DNA of 50,260 bases, from assembly GCA_022800315.1 (NCBI GenBank), contig JAAWQC010000017.1, positions 1 through 50,260 on the forward strand. The letters are read 5' to 3'. The translations under genes and the position numbers were made by a program. This document shows positions 1-6,790 of this stretch, in pieces. Under the pieces are notes generated by a model, which was not told the DNA's origin, ran no database searches, and worked only from the letters and a program-made list of their open reading frames with translations. Each line of letters opens with the position of its first letter. Within the stretch, counting starts at the first letter, position 1. This DNA comes from Clostridiales bacterium. Lineage in GTDB: Bacteria > Bacillota > Clostridia > Oscillospirales > Acutalibacteraceae.

Positions 1-125
1 AACCGCCTACCGCGTATCGCAGTGCCACGGGAAGATGGTAACATTCTAAAGCGTAATTTGTAAATTGTTGGTGTAACAGAGCAAAAACAACACAATCGTC
101 TATAGAGGGTTCACCCGTGTAGCCA

Positions 126-166
126 TATACTGAAATCAAGGACATCTTTGTATGGAAATCCATACA
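126..166 (+). promoter_or_regulatory. Promoter -10 and start-codon palindrome of the first XRE gene
   Basis: A TATACT -10-like hexamer at 126-131 is followed by the ribosome site AAGGA (138-142) and by the perfect palindrome TGTATGGA-AA-TCCATACA at 149-166, which contains the ATG at 152. The second XRE gene has the same TATACT-to-ATG spacing and a near-identical palindrome at 11754-11771. The likely role, inferred, is an autoregulatory operator that also covers the translation start. No good -35 box is seen. Confidence 0.5.
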
Positions 167-466
167 AACGGGGATGATTGCTTGATTCCAGATAATCGGA
201 AACGGGATACTGCCTTCATGCGGCGCGTACTGGCAGCCAACCTCCTGTCCATTCGGAAGGTACGGAATATGTCGCAGGAGGGAATGGAAGAAGCAACAGG
301 CGTGAGTACCAATGAAATCGGGAAAATAGAACGAGAGGAAACCAGCGCCGGACTGGATACCATCACGGCACTGGCATTAGGGCTTGGGTTGGAAGTAAAA
401 CAGCTGCTGGATTTAGATATGGATGCGGCGGCTGTTTCTCTGAACCGAAATGGAGGATCAGAATAG
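152..466 (+). CDS. XRE-family HTH transcriptional regulator (copy 1)
   Basis: A 104-residue protein with a Cro/C1-type helix-turn-helix over about residues 26-88. The motifs NLLSIRKVRNMSQEGMEEAT and VSTNEIGKIERE are the expected helix pattern and turn. The family represses or activates nearby promoters by binding short palindromes. It is a clear paralogue of the XRE gene at 11757-12191: both begin MEIHTNGDDCL or MENHTMGDDCL and share NEIGK(I/L)ERE and TSAGLDT. It is shorter because it lacks the C-terminal extension of the second copy. The ATG lies inside a perfect palindrome and is preceded by AAGGA at a good distance. A rho-independent terminator follows. Target genes are unknown; self-control and control of the peptide locus are inferences. 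Confidence 0.85.
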   Translation: MEIHTNGDDCLIPDNRKRDTAFMRRVLAANLLSIRKVRNMSQEGMEEATGVSTNEIGKIEREETSAGLDTITALALGLGLEVKQLLDLDMDAAAVSLNRNGGSE

Positions 467-506
467 CGACTGGAACAATCATCTATACAAGGGTGTCCAT
501 CAAAAG

Positions 507-534
507 ACCCGCTCCCATATGAGAGCGGGTTTTT
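507..534 (+). terminator. Rho-independent terminator after XRE copy 1
   Basis: The 8-bp stem ACCCGCTC/GAGCGGGT with an 8-nt loop is followed by TTTTT. The terminator behind the second XRE gene is recognisably related, so the duplicated unit includes the terminator. Confidence 0.85.
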
Positions 535-615
535 GTTGGCGCGGCTTCCGCGCGGCGGCAGACGCGGTCTTAGTAGAGGCGGCTTTGATCTTCAGGGAAA
601 AAGCGACAGAGAACA

Positions 616-650
616 GAAAAAGCCGCCCCTGCCAAAACGGTAGGGGCGGC
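616..650 (-). terminator. Terminator of the leftward coiled-coil gene
   Basis: The stem GCCGCCCCT/AGGGGCGGC (622-630 with 642-650) is flanked on the left by AAAAA, which reads as TTTTT on the minus strand, just after the stop codon at 663. Confidence 0.8.
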
Positions 651-662
651 GCTTATCTTATG

Positions 663-935
663 CTATTTGACTGCGCAGATGTCCTTAATCTGTGAGGTGT
701 TATCCCTGGTGACAGCCTCCAGCGCAGTGACCTTGATCTTAATTTCTTCTGCGTCCTCAGCCACTTGGTCAAGTTTCTGAAACTGTTCGTTCATGCCCTT
801 CTGGCCCTCAATGAGCAACCGGATATTCTTATCAGTAACATTTTCCTGATGAATCTCTATTTTTGTGACCCGCTCTTTTATTTCAGAAATATCGTCATGT
901 ATAGGGGCCAACAATTGACCAATAGCTTCCAGCAA
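663..935 (-). CDS. Small coiled-coil protein, phage-associated type, function unknown
   Basis: A 90-residue protein rich in charged heptads (for example DISEIKERVTKIEIHQENVT and LDQVAEDAEEIKIKVTALEA), so a nearly continuous coiled coil is predicted. No enzyme motif is visible. Short proteins of this build are common next to holin-like or tail-region genes in clostridial prophages; that is a general resemblance, not an identification. The only in-frame start is TTG at 935, with a UGA just upstream and a weak GAGG-type ribosome site. An ATG one frame off sits at the same place, so the 5' end may be eroded. The neighbouring phage-like gene is frameshifted, which fits a decaying prophage fragment. 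Confidence 0.55.
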   Translation of the reverse strand: MLEAIGQLLAPIHDDISEIKERVTKIEIHQENVTDKNIRLLIEGQKGMNEQFQKLDQVAEDAEEIKIKVTALEAVTRDNTSQIKDICAVK

Positions 936-1017
936 CCATCAATATCGCCTCGCCCAACCAGTATACCTTGTCCGGGCGGAGATATCAATAATAAAATCTG
1001 ATTTAGGAGGATTATAT

Positions 1018-1328
1018 ATGACATCCATTGTACTTATGTTGGTACTGGCCGTGACCGTCGAGGCACTGGTGCAGTATACGAAAACCATCATGGATATGGT
1101 CACGGCCAAAGACTATAAGACGGCCGTTACCCAGCTGGAGGCGCTGCTGGCCGACGTGGCCCTGTGTGTCCTCGCCGGGGCGGACGTATACGGAGCGATG
1201 GGGGTATCCTTTGGCGGCGCCGTTTGTCTTTACAGGCGTGTTCGACAGCCGGGGAGAACTACGCGGCGGACATCGTTAAAGCCCTCAAAATGGCCACGCA
1301 GAGTATCGCAGAAAACAGACGAGGTTAA
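1018..1328 (+). pseudogene. Frameshifted phage-like small membrane protein
   Basis: A strong ribosome site (AGGAGG) precedes ATG 1018. The first 65 or so residues read as a hydrophobic helix followed by a charged segment (MTSIVLMLVLAVTVEALVQY). After GVSFGGA near 1220 the coherent reading moves to the next frame (FVFTGVFDSRG) and near 1255 moves again (GENYAADIVKALKMATQSIA), ending at TAA 1326-1328. Two frame changes within about 40 bases indicate a broken gene. The unshifted reading gives a long arginine-rich tail to 1455 that looks like non-coding translation. The intact protein would be about 100 residues; it resembles small prophage membrane proteins, but the function is unknown. Confidence 0.6.
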
Positions 1329-1649
1329 AAACAAGTTTAAAAGAGCCGGAATCGGTGAATTTGTGTCTACCGGCTTATATAGAGTTATTAGAATAAAGAA
1401 ATTCCTATCCATGCCGCCCTGTCAATCATGTGTCACAGGATATACAATAGCTTGATATTTTGTATATTGTACCACCGTAAAAACAGAGAGGCACAAGTCT
1501 GTCGACTTGTGCCTCTCTGTTTTTTCATGCCATTTCTAAAATTCTTTAAAAGGAATCGGTTTTCTCCAGTCGGGTTCCTTCCCGTCGAATCATATAGTAT
1601 TATCTGTGCTAAAACCGCCGTATTTTTAACGTATACACAGCCATACCAT
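1329..1649. other. Gene-free stretch between phage remnant and peptide locus
   Basis: No convincing gene on either strand. It holds the very strong hairpin at 1481-1525 and is otherwise AT-rich. Confidence 0.5.
1481..1525 (+). terminator. Very strong rho-independent terminator
   Basis: A perfect 19-bp inverted repeat (1481-1499 with 1504-1522, loop TGTC) is followed by T residues on the plus strand and preceded by A residues, so it may work in both directions. It could close the phage-like gene and insulate the leftward orphan gene. Confidence 0.8.
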
Positions 1650-2708
1650 TTAGTAATGATTGGTGAGATATTCGAGAATTGCCTCACGTATAGAAATGAT
1701 TATGGTATCTTCCTCTTTGAACGCTCCCACAAGGAGATGGCTTATCTTCCATAAATATTCGCTATCCAATGTCAACTCGTATTTTATCGAGAGTTTACAA
1801 GCCAAATCCAGCATATTTATCACAGATAGTCCCTTGTCTATGATTTGTTCGTCCGTTCTTAAGGAAAAGATTGACAGCTGTTTTTGTAAAATATTGTGAA
1901 ACCGGACCCTGTATTCATACAATTTTTTTATGTTTAAGGAATATGTGTACCCGTTCTCAAGCATATGGCTGCCGTTAATCATTTCTACCGTAGCTTCTAT
2001 CAAGGCATTATAGCAGGCCCAATAACCCTCGTGATACCGAACGGTAATCGTGTTGCCGCTGAAACACCCCTGATAAACCAGACAGACGTTTTCCCATATA
2101 TGTATAATATCGCGTAAAAAACGGCAAAGGTCATAATAAGGCTGATATCCGTTGTTTACGGTTATAAGAGTAACGGGCTGCAAATAGGCTCTTCTATACA
2201 TCTCCTCCTGTACTCTTTTTTTATCCAGACAGTCTAACGCCGCATAAGCAGCCCGGACCTTTTCATAAGAGATAGTCTGAGAGATCCATTTGTTTTTGTT
2301 GGATAATATAGGAGTAAAGAAGACCTGTTTATCCTCATCATACCCGTATATGAGTATTTCGTGGGTGTAACTCTGTTCGCGATTGATTAATACCCTGAAA
2401 TCACACTCGAATAAAACATAGGTGTTCTCATCAATTTTAGCTTTTATAAATGAGATGATATCTTCTGATCGTATCAGTTCATGAGGGAATCCCTCTGTAT
2501 GCAGGACCTCTTCATAACAGGAGAACTGATTGTATTTACTGCCATTCTCTCCGTAAAACAGGTTAAAATCTTTATCGGCAAACAAATGATTATAGTGTTG
2601 GATAAACCATTCGGACAAGGCTGGATAAGCCTCTATGATAGCGGCTCTGTAATAACTCCAGCACTCTGTTTGAATAGACGCATCGATACGGATGGGTAAT
2701 ACGGGCAT
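1650..2708 (-). CDS. Uncharacterised protein divergent from the RiPP operon; weak papain/C39-like resemblance
   Basis: A 352-residue protein that I do not recognise. The start is taken as ATG 2708 because GGAGGT lies 7 nt upstream; a GTG five codons earlier overlaps that ribosome site. The segment YTHEILIYGYDEDKQVFFTP carries a His followed by a GYD turn. This recalls the core of BtrH-N or C39-like papain-fold domains, where a Cys near the N-terminus (here Cys in QTECWSYYRAA) pairs with such a His. That is a weak resemblance only. There is no signal peptide or membrane helix. It is transcribed away from the radical SAM gene across a shared 314-bp region, so a role in the same peptide system is plausible: processing, immunity or peptide recognition. 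Confidence 0.6.
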   Translation of the reverse strand: MPVLPIRIDASIQTECWSYYRAAIIEAYPALSEWFIQHYNHLFADKDFNLFYGENGSKYNQFSCYEEVLHTEGFPHELIRSEDIISFIKAKIDENTYVLFECDFRVLINREQSYTHEILIYGYDEDKQVFFTPILSNKNKWISQTISYEKVRAAYAALDCLDKKRVQEEMYRRAYLQPVTLITVNNGYQPYYDLCRFLRDIIHIWENVCLVYQGCFSGNTITVRYHEGYWACYNALIEATVEMINGSHMLENGYTYSLNIKKLYEYRVRFHNILQKQLSIFSLRTDEQIIDKGLSVINMLDLACKLSIKYELTLDSEYLWKISHLLVGAFKEEDTIIISIREAILEYLTNHY

Positions 2709-2799
2709 GGGATATACCTCCACTCAATTATAAATTTGTTTTAACAGACTGTACCGGTTATGCACAAGCACAGCCATACAGGGTGCCAAATAAACGTGA

Positions 2800-2827
2800 T
2801 TGACAAAATTTCAATAGTAGGTATTAT
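2800..2827 (+). promoter_or_regulatory. Putative sigma-A promoter of the RiPP operon
   Basis: TTGACA (2800-2805), a 16-bp spacer and TATTAT (2822-2827) match the vegetative consensus at 11 of 12 positions. It points toward the radical SAM gene. Confidence 0.65.
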
Positions 2828-2836
2828 ATTACATCA

Positions 2837-2900
2837 TAAATCGACGGAAATCAATATAAAACGAATAAGTAATCAAAAAAATCAAAAATATGTCGATTTA
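2837..2900. promoter_or_regulatory. Widely spaced inverted repeat, candidate operator
   Basis: TAAATCGAC at 2837-2845 and its exact complement GTCGATTTA at 2892-2900 lie just downstream of the promoter, separated by 46 bp (centres 55 bp apart, about five helical turns). Such spacing suits cooperative repressor binding with looping; that role is inferred. Confidence 0.45.
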
Positions 2901-3022
2901 AATATAAAAAATGGATAAACATATTGACAGGAAAGCACTTCTGGTGTATTATCTACTCAACAAAGAAATACATAGAAAATATAGACTGTAAAATAAAGAG
3001 ATTGAGAAAAAAGGAAAATATT

Positions 3023-4354
3023 ATGTTGCAATACTCCAAATACAACACGATCCATAGGATGGAGGATCATGTCGTACTCTATAACGCTTTGTCACAAGTC
3101 ATTCTGGTGGTTGATAATGAGCGCGAGCTGCAAGACCTGCAACACGAACTCGCTTCCGATTCCCCTGCGCAGGCCTTTTTACTGAAACACCATTTTTTTG
3201 TCCATCCGGATATCGATGAGACAGCGCTTGCCAGATTATATCGGTTGGACGCGCAGATGAATAATGACCTGCAGATTATGATATTGCCTACGACAGCCTG
3301 TAATTTTGAATGTGTCTACTGCTATGAGACCATGGAGCCGTGTGCCATGAGCAGGCAAACCCAACAGCGAGTCAAGCAGTTTTTCAAGCGTCAGGTTCCC
3401 AACTACCGTTCCGTAAATGTGGAGTGGTTTGGCGGAGAGCCTTTGCTGATGAAAGATATGATTTATGACATGTCGGAAAGCATAGAAAGTATTTGCCGGC
3501 AGAGTGGCAGAAAGTACCAGGCATCCATAACCACCAACGCTTATCTGTTGGATGTCGAAACCTTCCAAAATCTTCTGCGGCATCACGTATATACCTATTC
3601 CATAACGCTGGACGGTCCCGCCTTTATCCACGACAGGCTTCGGCCGTGTCGAGACGGAAAGGGTTCGTTTGACAAAATTATTGCCAATCTGATCGATATT
3701 AAAAATAAGGTTGAGTTCCGATATTTCACCATGGTGATCAAAGTCAATGTCACTCGTCCGCTCTTGGATGTCTTTGATGAGTTCCTCGCGTATTTATCCG
3801 ACATCTTTGAAGGGGATTCCCGCTTCACCTTTATGTTTCGCGTCGTTGGAGACTACGGCGGGGAAGGCATCGGTCAGATAAAACAGGAGCTGCTGGGGGA
3901 GCCGGACGTTGTTTATGATCATCTACTACGTTCCAAGATTACCTTAGACTATCGTGGTCATTACGCGCTCTTGGCGAACCAGATTTGCAGCGCGGCTAAG
4001 AGAAACGCTTACACCATATACACTGACGGCACAATTTATAAATGCGCCAGCTTGCTTACAGAGGATAGGAGCCGGGTGGGTGAGTTGGGTGAACATGGTG
4101 AATTCCTACTGGATAATGCGCGGGTAAGCCAATGGGTTGGTAAGCAAAGTGATCAGGGGACCTGTGCCTCTTGCAGTTTTGCCCCTTCGTGCAACGATTG
4201 CCCGGCAAAAGAGACCATGATGAATAATGAGCGTCCCTGCGTGATGAAAAACGAAAGGCTGGATAAACTTTTAGAATTGCTGACGCGTGATAGGGACAGT
4301 AGGATGTATGGCTTTGTATATCAGTTATCAGAAGGGGAAATTGTCCAATGTTAA
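3023..4354 (+). CDS. Radical SAM/SPASM peptide maturase
   Basis: A 443-residue protein. The radical SAM cluster motif is CNFECVYC (Cys93, Cys97, Cys100; CX3CX2C), followed by WFGGEPLL and SITLDGP as in peptide-modifying members. A Cys-rich C-terminal SPASM region (QICSAAK, IYKCASL, CASCSFAPSCNDCPAK, CVMK) should hold two auxiliary Fe-S clusters. The N-terminal 80 residues are likely a precursor-binding region. The start is ATG 3023 behind AAGGA; an upstream in-frame TTG at 2924 has no ribosome site. It overlaps the acyl-carrier-like gene by 7 nt, and the precursor follows. It recalls the clostridial Cys-rich-peptide maturase family that also travels with an ACP-like protein. The modification it makes cannot be read from the sequence. 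Confidence 0.9.
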   Translation: MLQYSKYNTIHRMEDHVVLYNALSQVILVVDNERELQDLQHELASDSPAQAFLLKHHFFVHPDIDETALARLYRLDAQMNNDLQIMILPTTACNFECVYCYETMEPCAMSRQTQQRVKQFFKRQVPNYRSVNVEWFGGEPLLMKDMIYDMSESIESICRQSGRKYQASITTNAYLLDVETFQNLLRHHVYTYSITLDGPAFIHDRLRPCRDGKGSFDKIIANLIDIKNKVEFRYFTMVIKVNVTRPLLDVFDEFLAYLSDIFEGDSRFTFMFRVVGDYGGEGIGQIKQELLGEPDVVYDHLLRSKITLDYRGHYALLANQICSAAKRNAYTIYTDGTIYKCASLLTEDRSRVGELGEHGEFLLDNARVSQWVGKQSDQGTCASCSFAPSCNDCPAKETMMNNERPCVMKNERLDKLLELLTRDRDSRMYGFVYQLSEGEIVQC

Positions 4355-4590
4355 TCGACAAAATACTTGCTTGTCTTCGTAGTTTGGGCGTTTATGCCGA
4401 CCATCAGGATGTTGACGCGCCATTGGATTCCTTGATTCAGGATTCTATTACTTATGTATCCTTTATTGTGGAATTGGAACGTACGCTGGATATTCAACTG
4501 CCGGATGAGTTTATACAATCCTCGTCTTTTGGCAGTCTGAGTATCCTGGAAAAGGCGATATCCCCCTTATTACAGAAGGAAACGGTATGA
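4348..4590 (+). CDS. Acyl-carrier-protein-like peptide maturation protein
   Basis: An 80-residue acidic protein with an acyl-carrier-type layout. The helix-2 motif QDSITYVSFIVELE keeps a Ser (Ser33) in the DS(L/I) context where 4'-phosphopantetheine is normally attached, followed by DIQLPDEF. Fatty-acid or polyketide carriers sit with synthase genes; here the partners are a radical SAM maturase and a peptide precursor. A family of acyl-carrier-related proteins in clostridial radical SAM peptide loci is known to me. Whether it carries a prosthetic group or serves as a docking protein is open; the conserved Ser favours modification. Its start overlaps the stop of the maturase gene, implying translational coupling. 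Confidence 0.8.
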   Translation: MLIDKILACLRSLGVYADHQDVDAPLDSLIQDSITYVSFIVELERTLDIQLPDEFIQSSSFGSLSILEKAISPLLQKETV

Positions 4591-4615
4591 ACCTTTACAT
4601 ATAATGTGTTTCCTG

Positions 4616-4624
4616 AAGGAGGTG
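4616..4624 (+). promoter_or_regulatory. Full-length ribosome binding site of the precursor gene
   Basis: AAGGAGGTG is an almost complete complement of the 16S rRNA 3' end, 5 nt before ATG 4630. It is the strongest such site in the operon, as expected for a peptide needed in excess over its enzymes. Confidence 0.75.
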
Positions 4625-4629
4625 TAAAA

Positions 4630-4737
4630 ATGAAAAAGACTCTGCGCAAACCCATGAAGAAAGTTGCTGACAAAATGGTACCGGCGTATGTGGGCGAAAA
4701 CGCCGGTATTGCTCTCGTCTGCGGTTATAACTTCTAA
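4630..4737 (+). CDS. RiPP precursor peptide (35 residues)
   Basis: A 35-codon gene with an ideal ribosome site, placed between the acyl-carrier-like gene and the protease. It begins MKKTLRKPMKKVADKMV, a basic amphipathic leader, and continues PAYVGENAGIALVCGYNF to the stop. The only Cys is at position 31. The early K-P-x-K-K pattern and the x-A-Y before a small-residue core recall, from memory, leaders of the clostridial Cys-rich (Clo7bot/CLI_3235-type) peptides. Those have many Cys; this one has a Gly/Ala/Val-rich core ending in CGYNF, so it is at best a divergent member. A likely leader/core boundary is near PAY or GEN (inference). The following 18-bp hairpin probably stabilises its message. 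Confidence 0.8.
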   Translation: MKKTLRKPMKKVADKMVPAYVGENAGIALVCGYNF

Positions 4738-4745
4738 ATGGGAAC

Positions 4746-4785
4746 AGGGGATTAGAGGGTAATTGCTATTACCCTCTAATCCCCT
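4746..4785 (+). terminator. Strong hairpin after the precursor gene (partial terminator or mRNA stabiliser)
   Basis: A perfect 18-bp stem, AGGGGATTAGAGGGTAAT with its complement, and a TGCT loop begin 9 nt after the precursor stop. No T-run follows, so full termination is unlikely. This arrangement often uncouples high precursor expression from lower expression of downstream genes. Confidence 0.7.
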
Positions 4786-4830
4786 AATCTATTATGACAT
4801 TCAGTTATGCAATGCCAAAGGAAACAGGGC

Positions 4831-4839
4831 TGGTATAAA
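4831..4839 (+). promoter_or_regulatory. Possible extended -10 element before the protease gene
   Basis: TGGTATAAA fits an extended -10 (TGnTATAAA) in the 187-bp gap between the hairpin and the protease start. No good -35 hexamer is visible. It could give the protease-transporter genes their own promoter; weak evidence. Confidence 0.25.
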
Positions 4840-4972
4840 ATGATTGTACTGAGGATTCTTAAAATAGCACTGATTAAATGACGGAACTTTTGAAACGGCC
4901 TGTATGGTTTTCCCGGTCATATTCGTATTGTCGGTTATCGGGGGTTCCTGACTTTGGAAAGGTCATGATGCG

Positions 4973-6790
4973 ATGAAAAAAGATATTGTGATTATTGACA
5001 GCGGCGTTTACAGGGAACACCCTCTATTAAAAGAAGTTCCCATTGAATGCTGGTATGTCTGTCAGGAAAATGATGAATATGTACTGCTTCCAGGAGGAGA
5101 GGACCAGGCCGGACATGGAACGGCTGTCTGCGGTACTATTTTTTCGGATATGGACAATCGTACCGACTGTCAGACACTCATGATCAAAATTTATGATCGT
5201 GAGTTGACCGTAGAATTAGATGCCCTATTATTTGTTCTATCTTATATAGAAAACAGCATAGATTGTGATATCCTCCATATTAGCTCTGGCGTTCTGGAAT
5301 ACAGTTCACAGTTAGAAGAACAGTGCAAACGCCTCTATCAAAAAGGTATCTGTATCGTCGCCGCCTTTGACAACGACGGAGCGGTTTCTTATCCGGCGGC
5401 ATTTAAAGAGGTCATCGGTGTGGATGCTTCGATGGAATGCCGAAAACGCGACGAGTGGATTTATGTGGAGAACGGCGTCGTGGATGTACTGGCCAAGGGC
5501 GGAAATCATCGTCTCGCCTGGATATCCCCCACATATATTCTGACGCAGGGAGCCAGTTTTTCAGCTGGTTACATAACATCCGTAATTTACCAGCAGCTGA
5601 AAAAGGGTCTTCCGAAGGAAGACATACGTACATTCCTGTGGCAAGGAGCGATAAGATTATATAATCGTGCCGACAATGAAACATCGAGCTCGGCACCTGT
5701 TTTTGACTTCCCCATACGAGAGGCGGTATTGTTTCCTTATAATAAAGAGATGCATAGCCTGGTCAACTACTGCGAGTTGCTGCCATTTCCCATCAGAGGT
5801 ATATATAGCAGCAAATATCTGGGGCAAATCGGTCAAACAGCGGTCAGTCTGAATGGGCAGCATTGTTATCCCATTGAAAACATCGATCATATTGACTGGA
5901 ATACTGTAGATACCATAATTTTGGGACATGTGCAGGAAGTTTCGAGAGCCGCTGGTATTGATTACAAAACGAGTATTGCTGAAAAGTGTCTGGAACACCA
6001 TATAAATTTATATGCCTTTGATTCAGATGGACTGGAACCCTACAGGGAGTTGTTTGAAGAAAAGAATATCGGTTTGTACTATCCGAAACTCAGTGCGGCA
6101 ATCCAGCCGAAAAAGGACGGAAAATTGTATGCAATCGGTACGCCGGTACTCGGCGTACTGGGGACCTCGTCCGCGCAGGGAAAATTTACCCTGCAGCTAA
6201 TGCTCCGTAAACTTTTTTTGGGAAAGGGCTATACGCTTGGACAAATGGGAACAGAGCCTTCCGCTCTTTTATTCGGTATGGACACCATGTATCCGTTTGG
6301 CTATGCTTCTTCTGTCGCGGTTCGGGAGGAAGAAGCGGTAGAGCTGCTAAACGGAATGATGCATGAGATGGAGATAAAACAGCCGGATATCCTTCTGGTC
6401 GGTTCCCAATCGGGCACCATACCGGCCTACTTCCACAGTACCAAGTACTTGAATATTCCTCAGCTGATGTATTTACTGGGAACAAAACCGGATGCGGTTA
6501 TCCTATGTGTCAATCTGTTCGATGACAGCGAATATATCCGGCGTACTGTCTCTGTAATCGAAAATCTGGCAGAATGCGCGGTGATTGCCATTGCGGTTTC
6601 TCCCATGATTTTTTCAGGGGATTTGGCGCTGATTCGTCAAAGAAAGGAAATGGCTGATCCAGCCGACATCCGGGCTTTCGCAGATATGCTGCAATCGGAT
6701 TTAAGCCGCCCTGTATTTGTTATGATGGAAGAAGCAGAATCCCTTTTCGAGACCTGTTTGTCTTTCTTTTCGGAGGGCGGAGACGAATGA
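4973..6790 (+). CDS. Subtilisin-like (S8) protease fused to a P-loop TIGR04066/DUF1611-like domain
   Basis: A 605-residue two-domain protein. Residues 1-240 form a compact subtilase with the triad Asp9 (IIDSG), His48 (GHGT) and Ser195 (GASFSAG), and AAFDND in the place of the oxyanion Asn loop. It has no signal peptide or propeptide, so it should act in the cytoplasm. Residues about 250-605 form a second domain starting VLFPYNKEM, with a P-loop-like GTSSAQGKFT (397-406) like DUF1611 nucleotide-binding proteins. This half resembles, from memory, the TIGR04066 family of clostridial peptide maturation proteins. The likely job is leader removal or processing of the modified peptide, perhaps gated by nucleotide. 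The stop overlaps the next start as ATGA. Confidence 0.8.
   Translation: MKKDIVIIDSGVYREHPLLKEVPIECWYVCQENDEYVLLPGGEDQAGHGTAVCGTIFSDMDNRTDCQTLMIKIYDRELTVELDALLFVLSYIENSIDCDILHISSGVLEYSSQLEEQCKRLYQKGICIVAAFDNDGAVSYPAAFKEVIGVDASMECRKRDEWIYVENGVVDVLAKGGNHRLAWISPTYILTQGASFSAGYITSVIYQQLKKGLPKEDIRTFLWQGAIRLYNRADNETSSSAPVFDFPIREAVLFPYNKEMHSLVNYCELLPFPIRGIYSSKYLGQIGQTAVSLNGQHCYPIENIDHIDWNTVDTIILGHVQEVSRAAGIDYKTSIAEKCLEHHINLYAFDSDGLEPYRELFEEKNIGLYYPKLSAAIQPKKDGKLYAIGTPVLGVLGTSSAQGKFTLQLMLRKLFLGKGYTLGQMGTEPSALLFGMDTMYPFGYASSVAVREEEAVELLNGMMHEMEIKQPDILLVGSQSGTIPAYFHSTKYLNIPQLMYLLGTKPDAVILCVNLFDDSEYIRRTVSVIENLAECAVIAIAVSPMIFSGDLALIRQRKEMADPADIRAFADMLQSDLSRPVFVMMEEAESLFETCLSFFSEGGDE

Larger units (their letters stand above)
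2709..3022. promoter_or_regulatory. Divergent AT-rich control region of the RiPP locus
   Basis: This 314-bp gap separates the orphan gene from the radical SAM gene. It holds a sigma-A-like promoter on the plus strand at 2800-2827 and a 9-bp inverted repeat (TAAATCGAC/GTCGATTTA) at 2837-2845 and 2892-2900. The transcript would carry a leader of about 190 nt before the maturase start. Confidence 0.6.

Noticed and set aside
450-695. 81-residue rightward reading frame
   Set aside because: It runs through two terminator hairpins and has no ribosome site or protein-like composition.
1428-1754. Reading frames across the 1481-1525 hairpin on both strands
   Set aside because: They span a strong terminator and overlap the end of the orphan gene; no ribosome site.
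2924-3022. Upstream TTG start of the radical SAM gene
   Set aside because: No ribosome site, and the added 33 residues are translation of the AT-rich leader; ATG 3023 has AAGGA.
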